This document shows positions 1 through 7,697 of a DNA stretch of 13,492 nt, piece after piece. A model generated the notes under the pieces. It saw only the letters and a program-made list of their open reading frames with translations. It searched no databases and was not told the origin of the DNA. The translations under genes were made by a program, and so were the position numbers. The first letter of the stretch is position 1; each line of letters opens with the position of its first letter. Source of the DNA: Clostridiales bacterium UBA4362 (GTDB lineage: Bacteria > Bacillota > Clostridia > TANB77 > CAG-508); assembly GCA_002393975.1 (NCBI GenBank), contig DGSM01000087.1, positions 1 to 13,492 of the forward strand. The letters are read 5' to 3'.

Positions 1-148
1 CAATTATTAATATTATTGAGATAATTGTAAAGAACTTTTTCTTACTTCCACCATTATTAGAATTATTTTTCTTTTTATTATTATCTTTTTCCTTCTTTTC
101 TTTTTTATTTTTTTCGTGAATATTCATTTCTTCATTTTCGTCTTGCAT
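1..148 (-). CDS. N-terminal fragment of an unidentified membrane protein (cut by window edge)
   Basis: An open frame starts at the ATG at 146-148 and runs off the window edge without a stop (49 codons visible). A good ribosome binding site (GAAAGGAA) lies about 8 bases upstream. The visible protein begins MQDENEEMNI, continues with a very Lys/Asn/Glu-rich cytoplasmic-looking stretch to about residue 38, then enters a hydrophobic segment (FFTIISIILII) that looks like the start of a membrane helix. It lies 26 bases after the stop of the DUF1189-like gene on the same strand and is probably co-transcribed with it. A charged N-tail followed by one helix is compatible with many membrane-anchored proteins, for example a signal peptidase or an anchored extracytoplasmic protein. 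Too little is present to choose. Confidence 0.6.
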   Translation of the reverse strand, partial: MQDENEEMNIHEKNKKEKKEKDNNKKKNNSNNGGSKKKFFTIISIILII

Positions 149-174
149 GTATTCAAATTCCTTTCAAGCAATAA

Positions 175-1248
175 TTACATCCCTTTAAAGTTAGCCTGTG
201 GTTCAGGTTTTTGATCATCATTTGTTTTCTTTTTTCTCTTCTTTTCTGTTTCTCGATCTTTTTTCTTAACTGCTTCTTTTTCCTTTTCAGCTTCAGCTTC
301 TACTTCTTCTAATTCTATTTGCTCTTTAATCTCTTCTTTAATAGTTTTAATTTTTTGCATATTCTTTTGCATTTTATCATTTTTATAAATTAGATATAAG
401 CTTGCTGAAATATACAAATAAGAAATAATTGTAAATAGTATATCAAAATGTATAATTTGAAAACCTGTAAATACTCTAACTATTTTGTAAATTAATTGAA
501 GCACAATAGGAAGAGTAATTGCTGAAAAAGCTATATTTAGAACTTTACCATATGATAATTTAATTCCCATTATTTTAGCTAAAATAAAACCAAGTAATGC
601 AAATGTTAGAACATTAAATAAATTTAATAAATAATTGCTAAAAAGAAATCCAATAAATATTGATGTAACCATTCTAGCAGAAAAAGTATTATTTACAGCA
701 TTTATAAGTTCTTGTTTATCAATTACATCTTTTAGCCCAAAATTATTAGTAAGATCCTCATAACTATAGCTAATACTATTGTCTAAACTATAGAATATTA
801 TTCTATTAGAGTAAACTCCAATAAATACTCCATTATAATTCTTATGTTCATCTGGAATAGTATCTGGAGCTTCTTTATTACTTAATAATACCTTGGTTTT
901 GGTATCATATGCAGTATTACTTATTTCATTACCAAAAACAGTATTTAATATATTATTAAGAAAATAAGAATCTTCATTAATTATATCTTCGTCCCAATTA
1001 ATAGAAAACTTATTATTCTCTATTTTAAAATCAGGCAATTTTTCTACTTCTTTAATAAAATCACTTTTTAAATAGTTTAAACATATAACTGAGACAATAG
1101 TAACAATTAAAGTATAAATGGCAATTAATATAGTAAAATAATATAAACCATTAATAAATTTTTGTTCAGTTAAAACATTGTATTTATCAATGTCTTTGAT
1201 ACTCAAAATAAATCTTTTAGGAAAAGAAAAGTTAGATTTATTTTTCAT
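175..1248 (-). CDS. DUF1189-like multi-pass membrane protein
   Basis: A 357-residue predicted integral membrane protein of unknown function. One helix lies near residues 35-58. A polar, presumably extracytoplasmic region of about 130 residues follows. Four more helices cluster at about 193-228 (two), 236-257 and 270-289. The tail from about 295 to 357 is Glu/Lys-rich, probably a cytoplasmic coiled coil. The N-terminal pattern (basic segment with a SIKDIDKYN stretch, helix, then a soluble domain with a KLPDFKIENN-type strand) resembles the DUF1189 family of Firmicutes membrane proteins. That assignment is from remembered family features, not a search. The start at 1248 is supported by an AAAGAGAG ribosome binding site overlapping the end of cysS, with only 17 bases between the genes, so it is probably translated from the cysS message. 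The long charged tail looks like an extension beyond the usual family core. Confidence 0.7.
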   Translation of the reverse strand: MKNKSNFSFPKRFILSIKDIDKYNVLTEQKFINGLYYFTILIAIYTLIVTIVSVICLNYLKSDFIKEVEKLPDFKIENNKFSINWDEDIINEDSYFLNNILNTVFGNEISNTAYDTKTKVLLSNKEAPDTIPDEHKNYNGVFIGVYSNRIIFYSLDNSISYSYEDLTNNFGLKDVIDKQELINAVNNTFSARMVTSIFIGFLFSNYLLNLFNVLTFALLGFILAKIMGIKLSYGKVLNIAFSAITLPIVLQLIYKIVRVFTGFQIIHFDILFTIISYLYISASLYLIYKNDKMQKNMQKIKTIKEEIKEQIELEEVEAEAEKEKEAVKKKDRETEKKRKKKTNDDQKPEPQANFKGM

Positions 1249-1266
1249 TACAATAACTCTCTTTCA

Positions 1267-2664
1267 TTATATTTTTGTTATTTCTACTCCATCAGGTGTA
1301 TCTTTAATTAAATATCCTTTATCCTTAATTTCATCACGAATATCATCAGCTAATTTATAATTTTTTTCTTTCTTTGCCATTAATCTTTTTTCTGATAATT
1401 CTAATATCTCATTTGGAATATCTTCTTTATCATTTGATAAATACTTTTCTGAATTTTTTAAATCTAAACCAAACACCATATCCATCTTGTCTATTAGTTT
1501 TTGGAAATCTTTTGATTTACGTTCATCCCTAGCTATATCCCACATAATTCCTGCAGCAAGAGGCATATTTAAATCATCATTTATTGCTTCATGGAACTTT
1601 TTCTCTAATTCATCTAGTTCTTTCTTTGAAATTTTCTCTTTTCCATCTTTGTGAGATAAATATCCTCTACGTAATCTATTTAACGCTTTTTGTGCAGCCA
1701 TAATTCCGTCAAAAGTAAAATTTAATTTATTTCTATAATGACTTGAATAGCAGAATAGTTTATAAGCTAAAGGTTCTACTCCTTTTTCTTTCAAATCATC
1801 AATAGTATAAATATTTCCAAGAGATTTTGACATCTTGCCACCATCTACTTGTAAAAACTCAACATGCATCCAACGATTAGCTGGATTATGTCCAAAAGAG
1901 CCTTTGTCTTGAGCGATTTCATTTTCATGGTGAATAGGAATATGATCAATTCCACCAGTGTGAATATCAAAATGTTCACCAAGGAATTTTCTTCCCATTG
2001 CACTACACTCAATATGCCAACCTGGGTATGATCTTCCCCAAGGACTATCCCATTGCATGATGTGGTTTGCTGGAGATTTTATCCATATAGCGAAATCTTG
2101 AGGATTTCTTTTCTCAGGATCAACTTCGATTCTTGCTCCAGCTTCTTGATCTTCTACTTTATTATTAGAAAGTACTGGATACTTATCTAGCTTTGATGTA
2201 TCAAAATAGATTCCTTTTGAAGTCTCATAGCCATAACCATTTTTTACAATCTCTTGAACCATTTCAAGCATTTCAGGAATATTGTCAGTAGCTCTAGTTA
2301 TAACTTCTGGTTTATCAATATTTAAAGAATCAATATCTTTCATAAAAGCATCTATATAAAAAGCTGCAATATCCCAAGGATTTTTTCCTTCTCTTTTAGC
2401 TGCTTTCTCCATCTTATCTTCTCCGCTATCTGCGTCAGAAGTAAGATGGCCAACATCTGTTAAATTCATAACATGTTTAGTTTTATATCCATTATATTTA
2501 AACATTCTTCTTAAATTATCCATGAATATATAAGCTCTCATGTTTCCAATATGAGCATAACCATAAACTGTTGGCCCACAAGTATATATAGATACTTCAT
2601 TTTTCTTAATAGGTATAAACTTATCTTTTTCATGAGTTAATGTATTGTATAATTTAATATCCAT
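1267..2664 (-). CDS. cysS: Cysteine--tRNA ligase (CysRS)
   Basis: Cytoplasmic class I aminoacyl-tRNA synthetase that activates cysteine with ATP and charges tRNA-Cys. The 465-residue length is normal. Visible landmarks are the N-terminal TCGPTVYGYAHIGN block with the HIGH-type motif at residues 38-41, the KMSKS loop at 277-281, and the four zinc-binding positions expected of CysRS: Cys29, Cys220 (in HIECSAMG), His245 and Glu249 (in HHENE). The DALR-type helical anticodon region follows from about 320, and the C-terminus ends KDTPDGVEITKI, typical of the family. It starts 52 bases after the PBP stop with no terminator between, so it is likely in the PBP transcript. The ribosome binding site is weak (AAGAAAGA, with a better AAGGA too far upstream), which may mean modest translation. 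Identity is secure. Confidence 0.97.
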   Translation of the reverse strand: MDIKLYNTLTHEKDKFIPIKKNEVSIYTCGPTVYGYAHIGNMRAYIFMDNLRRMFKYNGYKTKHVMNLTDVGHLTSDADSGEDKMEKAAKREGKNPWDIAAFYIDAFMKDIDSLNIDKPEVITRATDNIPEMLEMVQEIVKNGYGYETSKGIYFDTSKLDKYPVLSNNKVEDQEAGARIEVDPEKRNPQDFAIWIKSPANHIMQWDSPWGRSYPGWHIECSAMGRKFLGEHFDIHTGGIDHIPIHHENEIAQDKGSFGHNPANRWMHVEFLQVDGGKMSKSLGNIYTIDDLKEKGVEPLAYKLFCYSSHYRNKLNFTFDGIMAAQKALNRLRRGYLSHKDGKEKISKKELDELEKKFHEAINDDLNMPLAAGIMWDIARDERKSKDFQKLIDKMDMVFGLDLKNSEKYLSNDKEDIPNEILELSEKRLMAKKEKNYKLADDIRDEIKDKGYLIKDTPDGVEITKI

Positions 2665-2716
2665 ATATTATTAATCTTTCTTCATCCTTTATTTTATATT
2701 CTTAAATTTAATTTTT

Positions 2717-5700
2717 TTACGAGTCATCTGCATCTGGTTTAGGAGGTTTAGTTGTATTTGTAACTGTATTATGACTCGTTTCATTTGCTGGAGTAGTATT
2801 TGTACTAGGTGGTGTATCAGAACCAGAATATGTATTAATTGTAATTACTATGGTAGAACCTTTTGGCGCTGAAGTAGCACTTTGTTTTAATACGGCTCCC
2901 TTAGGTTTTGACTTGTCTTGTCCTTTCTTAGAAGAATCGACTTCAAAGCCTGCTTTCTTTAATTCTTGTTCAGCTTGTGCCTGCATCTTTCCAACTACAT
3001 TTGGAACAGATATTTCAGGAGCTGAAACATGTATATCACATTTGTCTGTTGGAGCAGTAGTAACCTCTTGTTTTGGAGACCATTTAGCATTTTCTTCGGT
3101 ATCAAGTTTAACTCCAAATACCTTGGTTTCTTTCTCTCCACAAAATTCAGTTGCAAGTTTACCACTTTCCTTACATACTTCACATGAACTATGTCCTGTA
3201 CATGTTCCTGGAAGTGAATCTTTATTAAAGATTTCAGAATAAGTATTTGCACAAGAGTCAGTTGCTATTTTTCCAGAATCTTTACAAATTCTTCTAGATA
3301 CTATTCCTTCAGGTTTGTCAAAATCCTTCTTTTCTAATCCTTCATCAACTTTTTGCATTACTCTAAACCAAATTTGTCCAGCAGGGTTTCCTCCACCATT
3401 ACATCCATTATAGAATGCTGCATTATTTGCATCATTTCCATACCAGCAAGCTGCTGCATAGTAAGGAGTAAAACCACAGAACCATCTATCAATATAGTTA
3501 TCAGTTGTTCCTGTTTTTCCTGCGACACCCATTCCACCTAAATAATTAGCAAATGTTGAAGCAGTACCACTTTGTACCGGTCCTTTTAGAAGTGATATTT
3601 CAATATAAGCATTTTGTTCAGACATCATTCTAGTAGATTCTTGTTTTGCAGAAATAACTTCTTCATCATTATTATTAACTACTTTAGTATAGAAAGTTGG
3701 TGTTATATAAATTCCTTTATTAACTATCATTGCATATGCTGCTGCCATTTGAACAGGGCTTGCACTGGCACTACCTAATGCAAATGTTAATCCAGTAACA
3801 TCTGGGTCAACTGGAATTCCAAGTTTGCCTAAGAATTCAGCAGGCATTTCAGTTCCCATAATAGATAAAAGCTTAACTTCAGGAACATTTAATGATCTAG
3901 TTAATATAAATCTCATATTACATATGCCATGGCTTCCACCATCATCGTTTTTAACTCTATAGCCTCCAAATGATGTGCCATTTACATCGTAGAATAATGT
4001 AGATGCTGTAATATATCCATTTTCAAGTCCTGGTGCTATAGTAGCAATTGGTTTAAATGCAGAACCAACCATTCTCTTCGCAGTTCCTCTATTAAATCCT
4101 AATGTAGTATTGTTCTCTCCTAATCCTCCACATTCAGCTACTACATATCCAGTTGATGGTTCAATTAAAGCCATTCCTGATTGAGATATTCTTTCTTCTT
4201 TTCCAGAAGATGTTTTTCCTCTTGCTGTTGAACCATATGCAACATATTTTTTATTTGCAAATACTTCTTCCATTTTTGATTGAAGTGAAGTATCTACAGT
4301 TGTATATATTTTATAACCACTATTAATTAACAATTCTCTTGCTTCTGAATAGCTTAAATCTTTTTGATCAGCTAATTCTTTTGCAATTTGGTCAATTGCT
4401 GCAGCAGTATGATATGAAAGCTTATTGCTACCATTTGAAACTTCACCTTTAGAAAAGCCTAGGCCATTTTCAGTCTCTTCTACTGCTGCTTTATATTCAT
4501 CATCAGTTATTTTTCCTAACTCATGCATTTTGTTTAAAGTAGTCTTGGTTCTCTTTTTAATAGAGTCCATAATCTCATCATGTTTTTCTGTAGTAAATGG
4601 ATTATAGTTGTTTGGTGCATGATTTATACCAGCAATAAATGCTGCTTGGGCAGGTGTTAAGTCTTTAGCTTCTTTGTTAAAGTAATAATTTGCAGCAGCT
4701 TCAACACCTCTTATTTCAAGTCCATTAGAAGCAGATCCTAAGAAAATTCTATTTAGGTATCTAGTTAGTATCTCATCTTTAGAAAGCATATCTTCAACTT
4801 GATAAGCTCTAGACCACTCTCTAATTTTTCTTTGAACACCACTAACACCACTTCTTGAGTCATCCTTCATAGTAATCTTTACTAATTGTTGTGTTATAGT
4901 ACTTCCACCAAAAGAGCTGTTTCCACGATGAATAATAAAGTTTGCAATAGCTGCAGCTGTTCTCTTAAAGTCAACACCATGATGGTCATAATATCTCTCA
5001 TCTTCAATAGCAATAAACGCATCTGGTACCTTGCTCATTTCAGATAATTCGATTTTCTTATTAATCTCATCACCAGTTAACCTTACAAGCTCATTTCCAT
5101 TCTTATCATAAATTATTGAGCCAGCTTCACTTAGAAGTTCTTCTCTGGTTATTGCCCATTTATCAGTTTTAAATATTGCATATACAACAGCAACTGCGGC
5201 AATTACGGCAAGTATTCCTAAAATAAATAATGTTAAAATTATTCTTTTTAAGATTCTAAACTTCTTTTTCTTCTTTTTTTCTTTTTTCTCTTTTTTTACA
5301 GACTTTTTACCATTTTTGTATTTAGTATCATCTGTAGTTTCAGCTTCATCTTCAGAAGATTTATTTTTCTTCTTTATTTTTTTATCTTGCTTAAGCTGTG
5401 CACGTTTTTTTACTTTACTCAAATTAGAGTCCTCTTCATCATTAATATCATCATCTCTTGTTTTAATAGAAAAATCTTTATATATATTAAAGTCTTCTTC
5501 CACATCTTCATCAGTACTTGTAATGTCTTCAACTATTGGATTTCCTTTTTCTATTAATTCATCTTCTATATCTTCTTTATAGTCTTCATCAAATTCGGAA
5601 TCAATTCTATCCACAACAGTTTCATTATCGGCATCATCATCCATTAAAATAACTTGTGGTTCTTCATGAGTTTCTATTTTTTCATTAGTTTCTTCATCTT

Positions 5701-5878
5701 CAATTTTTGATTCATCAATATCTTTTTTAGAATTTTCAGAGCGCAAAAAATCATAAGCTTTCCACTCTTCTGCTTCTTGTTCTTTTTCTTTCTTCTTCAT
5801 AGCTGCTTCAGAAAGCCTAGTCTTTTTGTCATTCTCTTTATACCTATAATTCTTCTTTTTCTTATTTCTCTTACTCAT
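2717..5878 (-). CDS. ponA: Class A bifunctional penicillin-binding protein (glycosyltransferase/transpeptidase) with C-terminal PASTA domain
   Basis: Membrane-anchored cell wall synthase that polymerises lipid II glycan strands and cross-links the stem peptides. The protein has 1053 residues. Residues 1-206 are a long, highly charged cytoplasmic N-tail with acidic blocks at about 58-150 and a poly-Lys patch at 196-206. One membrane helix spans about 209-236. The GT51 domain follows, with catalytic Glu292 in the EDERYYDHHG motif, GGSTITQQ at 324-331 and the RKIREW and RYLNRIFLG blocks. The transpeptidase shows active Ser606 (SAFK), SLN at 662-664 and KTG at 788-790. A Cys-rich link (about 865-947, several CKDSG/CKESG-like pairs) leads to one PASTA domain at about 956-1017 and a Thr/Asn/Pro-rich tail. 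All catalytic motifs are intact. It has its own promoter upstream and an AAGGAAAG ribosome binding site. The ponA symbol is by function class; several paralogues share this architecture. Confidence 0.95.
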   Translation of the reverse strand: MSKRNKKKKNYRYKENDKKTRLSEAAMKKKEKEQEAEEWKAYDFLRSENSKKDIDESKIEDEETNEKIETHEEPQVILMDDDADNETVVDRIDSEFDEDYKEDIEDELIEKGNPIVEDITSTDEDVEEDFNIYKDFSIKTRDDDINDEEDSNLSKVKKRAQLKQDKKIKKKNKSSEDEAETTDDTKYKNGKKSVKKEKKEKKKKKKFRILKRIILTLFILGILAVIAAVAVVYAIFKTDKWAITREELLSEAGSIIYDKNGNELVRLTGDEINKKIELSEMSKVPDAFIAIEDERYYDHHGVDFKRTAAAIANFIIHRGNSSFGGSTITQQLVKITMKDDSRSGVSGVQRKIREWSRAYQVEDMLSKDEILTRYLNRIFLGSASNGLEIRGVEAAANYYFNKEAKDLTPAQAAFIAGINHAPNNYNPFTTEKHDEIMDSIKKRTKTTLNKMHELGKITDDEYKAAVEETENGLGFSKGEVSNGSNKLSYHTAAAIDQIAKELADQKDLSYSEARELLINSGYKIYTTVDTSLQSKMEEVFANKKYVAYGSTARGKTSSGKEERISQSGMALIEPSTGYVVAECGGLGENNTTLGFNRGTAKRMVGSAFKPIATIAPGLENGYITASTLFYDVNGTSFGGYRVKNDDGGSHGICNMRFILTRSLNVPEVKLLSIMGTEMPAEFLGKLGIPVDPDVTGLTFALGSASASPVQMAAAYAMIVNKGIYITPTFYTKVVNNNDEEVISAKQESTRMMSEQNAYIEISLLKGPVQSGTASTFANYLGGMGVAGKTGTTDNYIDRWFCGFTPYYAAACWYGNDANNAAFYNGCNGGGNPAGQIWFRVMQKVDEGLEKKDFDKPEGIVSRRICKDSGKIATDSCANTYSEIFNKDSLPGTCTGHSSCEVCKESGKLATEFCGEKETKVFGVKLDTEENAKWSPKQEVTTAPTDKCDIHVSAPEISVPNVVGKMQAQAEQELKKAGFEVDSSKKGQDKSKPKGAVLKQSATSAPKGSTIVITINTYSGSDTPPSTNTTPANETSHNTVTNTTKPPKPDADDS

Positions 5879-5931
5879 TTATCTTTCCTTAATGTGAATA
5901 TATAAAATTTCACCTATAAAAATACATGTGT

Positions 5932-5960
5932 ATTATATTACAAAATTGTTATGATTACAA
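5932..5960 (-). promoter_or_regulatory. SigA-type promoter for the PBP gene
   Basis: Read on the minus strand, a TTGTAA -35 element (5955-5960) and a perfect TATAAT -10 element (5932-5937) are separated by exactly 17 bases. This lies in the 97-base gap between dprA and the PBP gene, about 55 bases upstream of the PBP start. Between them is a small inverted repeat (GTGAA...TTCAC, 5893-5912) in the leader whose role is unknown. Confidence 0.72.
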
Positions 5961-5974
5961 CCTTAGAAGAATAT

Positions 5975-6613
5975 TTATAAAATATTTTTATCTATTGATA
6001 TTAAAGGAATTGCGCCTTGTGATATAAGATAATTTGTTCCAAGAGAATTTTTAGAAAAAATGCTTCCAGGAACAGCATAAACATCTCTTCCTTGTTCTAT
6101 TCCAAGATACCCTGTGATTAAACTTCCAGACCTTAGTCCAGCTTCAACAACTATAATAGATTCACAAAGGCCACTTATTATCCTGTTTCTTATTGGAAAT
6201 TTATCTGGAGTAGCTTTTTCTTCTGGTAAATATTCTGAAATAGCTAGGCCTCCATTATTAATGATATACTTGAATAAATTTATGTTTTCTCTCGGATAAA
6301 TATTATTAAATCCTGACCCTAAAACACAAATTGTTCTACAATGATTATTTAATGCACCCATATGAGCATAAGTATCAATTCCAGTAGCCAATCCTGAAAC
6401 TATCACAAATCCTTCATTAGATAGATTAGTGCTCAATCTTTTGCTTATAAAATTACCATAATTAGATGATTTTCTAGTACCTACTATGCTAACACATTTC
6501 TCTCTCAATAGCTCAATATTTCCTAAACAATAAAGTTGTTTAGGAGGATTTTTAATATTTTTTAAATTATAAGAATATTGGTCATCATTTACTTTAATTG
6601 TTGTTATCTTCAT
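5975..6613 (-). CDS. dprA: Minimal DprA/Smf-family DNA-processing protein (Rossmann core only)
   Basis: DprA binds incoming single-stranded DNA during transformation and loads RecA. It is also widespread in non-competent bacteria. The 212-residue protein shows the extended Rossmann core: SIVGTRKSS (VGTR at 44-47), SGLATGIDTYAH (from 73), GSGFNNIYP (99-107), SEY (126-128), FPIRNRIISGL (139-149) and EAGLRSGSLIT (157-167). The usual N-terminal SAM-like domain and C-terminal winged helix of full-length DprA (roughly 280-370 residues) are absent. The N-terminus begins only about 40 residues before VGTR and the C-terminus stops just after the last core strand. The start is supported by GGAG six bases upstream of the ATG. 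No start further upstream is plausible because a terminator T-run sits there. With no other competence gene in view, its role here is uncertain. Confidence 0.88.
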   Translation of the reverse strand: MKITTIKVNDDQYSYNLKNIKNPPKQLYCLGNIELLREKCVSIVGTRKSSNYGNFISKRLSTNLSNEGFVIVSGLATGIDTYAHMGALNNHCRTICVLGSGFNNIYPRENINLFKYIINNGGLAISEYLPEEKATPDKFPIRNRIISGLCESIIVVEAGLRSGSLITGYLGIEQGRDVYAVPGSIFSKNSLGTNYLISQGAIPLISIDKNIL

Positions 6614-6625
6614 ATTTTACTCCAC

Positions 6626-6651
6626 AAAAAAGAGGCTATCGAAATAGCCCC
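6626..6651 (-). terminator. Intrinsic terminator after the rpoZ-kinase unit
   Basis: On the minus strand an 8-pair stem (GGGGCTAT with ATAGCCTC, one G-U pair) closes a TTCG tetraloop and is followed by six T. It lies just past the kinase stop codon. The T-run ends only about 3 bases before the GGAG ribosome binding site of dprA, so dprA must depend on read-through or on a promoter inside the kinase gene. Confidence 0.85.
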
Positions 6652-6658
6652 TTAAAAT

Positions 6659-7220
6659 TTAATTTGATAACCATTTTTTATATTCTTCAATAATTTTATT
6701 TGCAACTTCTTCTTGAGTTATATGTGAAGTATCACACACATAATCATAATTTGACAAATCTTCTTTATGAACATTATATAATTTAAAATAACGCTCATTT
6801 TCTAGATTAAATCTTTTTATCAAATCTTGCTTTTGCTCTTCTAAAGTTTTGAAACTTTCAGTCTCTTTTCTATCTGGATCATTAAAAGCTCTGTTAGCTG
6901 CAACATCTATATCAACTTTTAAATAAACTTTAAATGATTCTGGAACAGCATACCATCCGAAGTCTTGCATCAATTATAAAATTATCATGATCCTTGGCAT
7001 ATATTGCACAACTTTTTTCAACTTCTTGATCAATTTCAGGATGATCTTCAACATAAAGATTAAACTCTGTAATGCTCATATTATGCTTTTTGGCTAAACT
7101 TCTGAAATACTCTCCATTACGATATATTCCATAATTAAGCTTCTCCATCATAATTCTTGAAACTGTGCCTTTACCACTTGCTAAATCACCTGCAAGAGAT
7201 ATAATATGTCTTTTCTCCAT
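6659..7220 (-). CDS. Cytidylate-kinase-like P-loop kinase, interrupted by a +1 frameshift
   Basis: The first frame (7220 down to the CTT codon at 6962-6960) gives 87 residues with a P-loop, GDLASGKGTVS at 11-21, the block GIYRNGEYFRSLA, and ends IIDARL. It then runs into RMVCCSRII and stops. One base onward the protein resumes as GWYAVPESFKVYLKVDIDVAA and continues for 99 residues to the stop at 6659. Removing one base makes a continuous 186-residue protein with the DARLGWY-type junction expected of the small cytidylate-kinase-like AAA family. Both halves look well conserved and undecayed. The shift site reads CTT CGG A. The second half has only a TTG-ATG pair and no ribosome binding site, so separate translation is unlikely. 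Explanations are a recent mutation, a sequencing or assembly error, or programmed +1 frameshifting. The gene follows rpoZ by 20 bases with a clear AGGAG site. Substrate (CMP/dCMP or another nucleotide) cannot be fixed from sequence. Confidence 0.8.
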
Positions 7221-7240
7221 TTTGGCTCCTAAATAAATAA

Positions 7241-7618
7241 TTAGTTTTCTTCAGAATCTTCTTTAACTTCGTCTTGTTTTGCTTCTTGTTCAACAGTTGA
7301 AGCAAGAGATTGCATTTTAATTTCTTCTAGATGTCTTGCTTTAGCATCTTCAATTCTTTGAGCTTCTTCTTTTTCTTCAACTATTTTATTCCATTGCTCT
7401 TCGTTATAAATTTTTATTTCATTATTATATATTTCATTAGCAGCTGCAGTGATAGGAGAAATATTATCATCGTTAAGTTCAGGTAATGGTTCTTGCTTCT
7501 TAATTTTATCTTCTCTATCTTTTGCTATTTGTCTAGCACGTTTAGCTGTAGCTATAACTAAAGTATATCTATTATTTCCTTGAGCCATAAGCTCTGCTAC
7601 TGTAGGTTTATTTAACAT
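7241..7618 (-). CDS. rpoZ: DNA-directed RNA polymerase omega subunit
   Basis: Small RNA polymerase subunit that helps beta-prime folding and core assembly. The N-terminal half carries the family signature, MLNKPTVAEL followed by NNRYTLVIATAKRARQIAKD. The start is set at 7618 because an AAAGGAAG ribosome binding site lies 8 bases upstream. An in-frame ATG at 7681 would begin inside the -35 element of the promoter and give an unrelated N-extension. The protein is 125 residues. The core (about 1-70) is followed by a Glu/Lys/Gln-rich tail to residue 125, longer than the 65-90 residues common in the family and probably helical or disordered. It heads a two-gene unit with the kinase. The usual Clostridia neighbours gmk and coaBC (dfp) are missing here. 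Confidence 0.93.
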   Translation of the reverse strand: MLNKPTVAELMAQGNNRYTLVIATAKRARQIAKDREDKIKKQEPLPELNDDNISPITAAANEIYNNEIKIYNEEQWNKIVEEKEEAQRIEDAKARHLEEIKMQSLASTVEQEAKQDEVKEDSEEN

Positions 7619-7652
7619 AAAACTTACTTCCTTTCGATTTAAATACTGAAAT

Positions 7653-7681
7653 ATTATATTACATAAAACGATATTAGTCAA
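7653..7681 (-). promoter_or_regulatory. Strong SigA-type promoter for rpoZ
   Basis: On the minus strand TTGACT (7676-7681) and a perfect TATAAT (7653-7658) are separated by exactly 17 bases. It sits in the 79-base gap between the uvrA stop and the rpoZ start and gives a leader of roughly 30 bases with the AAAGGAAG ribosome binding site. This is the closest match to consensus in the window. Confidence 0.85.
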
Positions 7682-7697
7682 TCATTTGTTATGTAAA

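Noticed and set aside
2850..3242. 130-codon plus-strand frame within the PBP gene
   Set aside because: It lies antisense to the conserved Cys-rich and PASTA part of the PBP and shows no ribosome binding site or family features.
6659..6973. Second half of the kinase as a separate gene starting at TTG/ATG
   Set aside because: No ribosome binding site precedes it and its first residues do not match the family, while the part from GWYAVPES continues the upstream frame exactly.
7619..7681. Longer N-terminus for RpoZ starting at 7681
   Set aside because: The extension would start inside the -35 element of a near-consensus promoter, and the internal ATG at 7618 has a strong ribosome binding site and begins with the family N-terminus.
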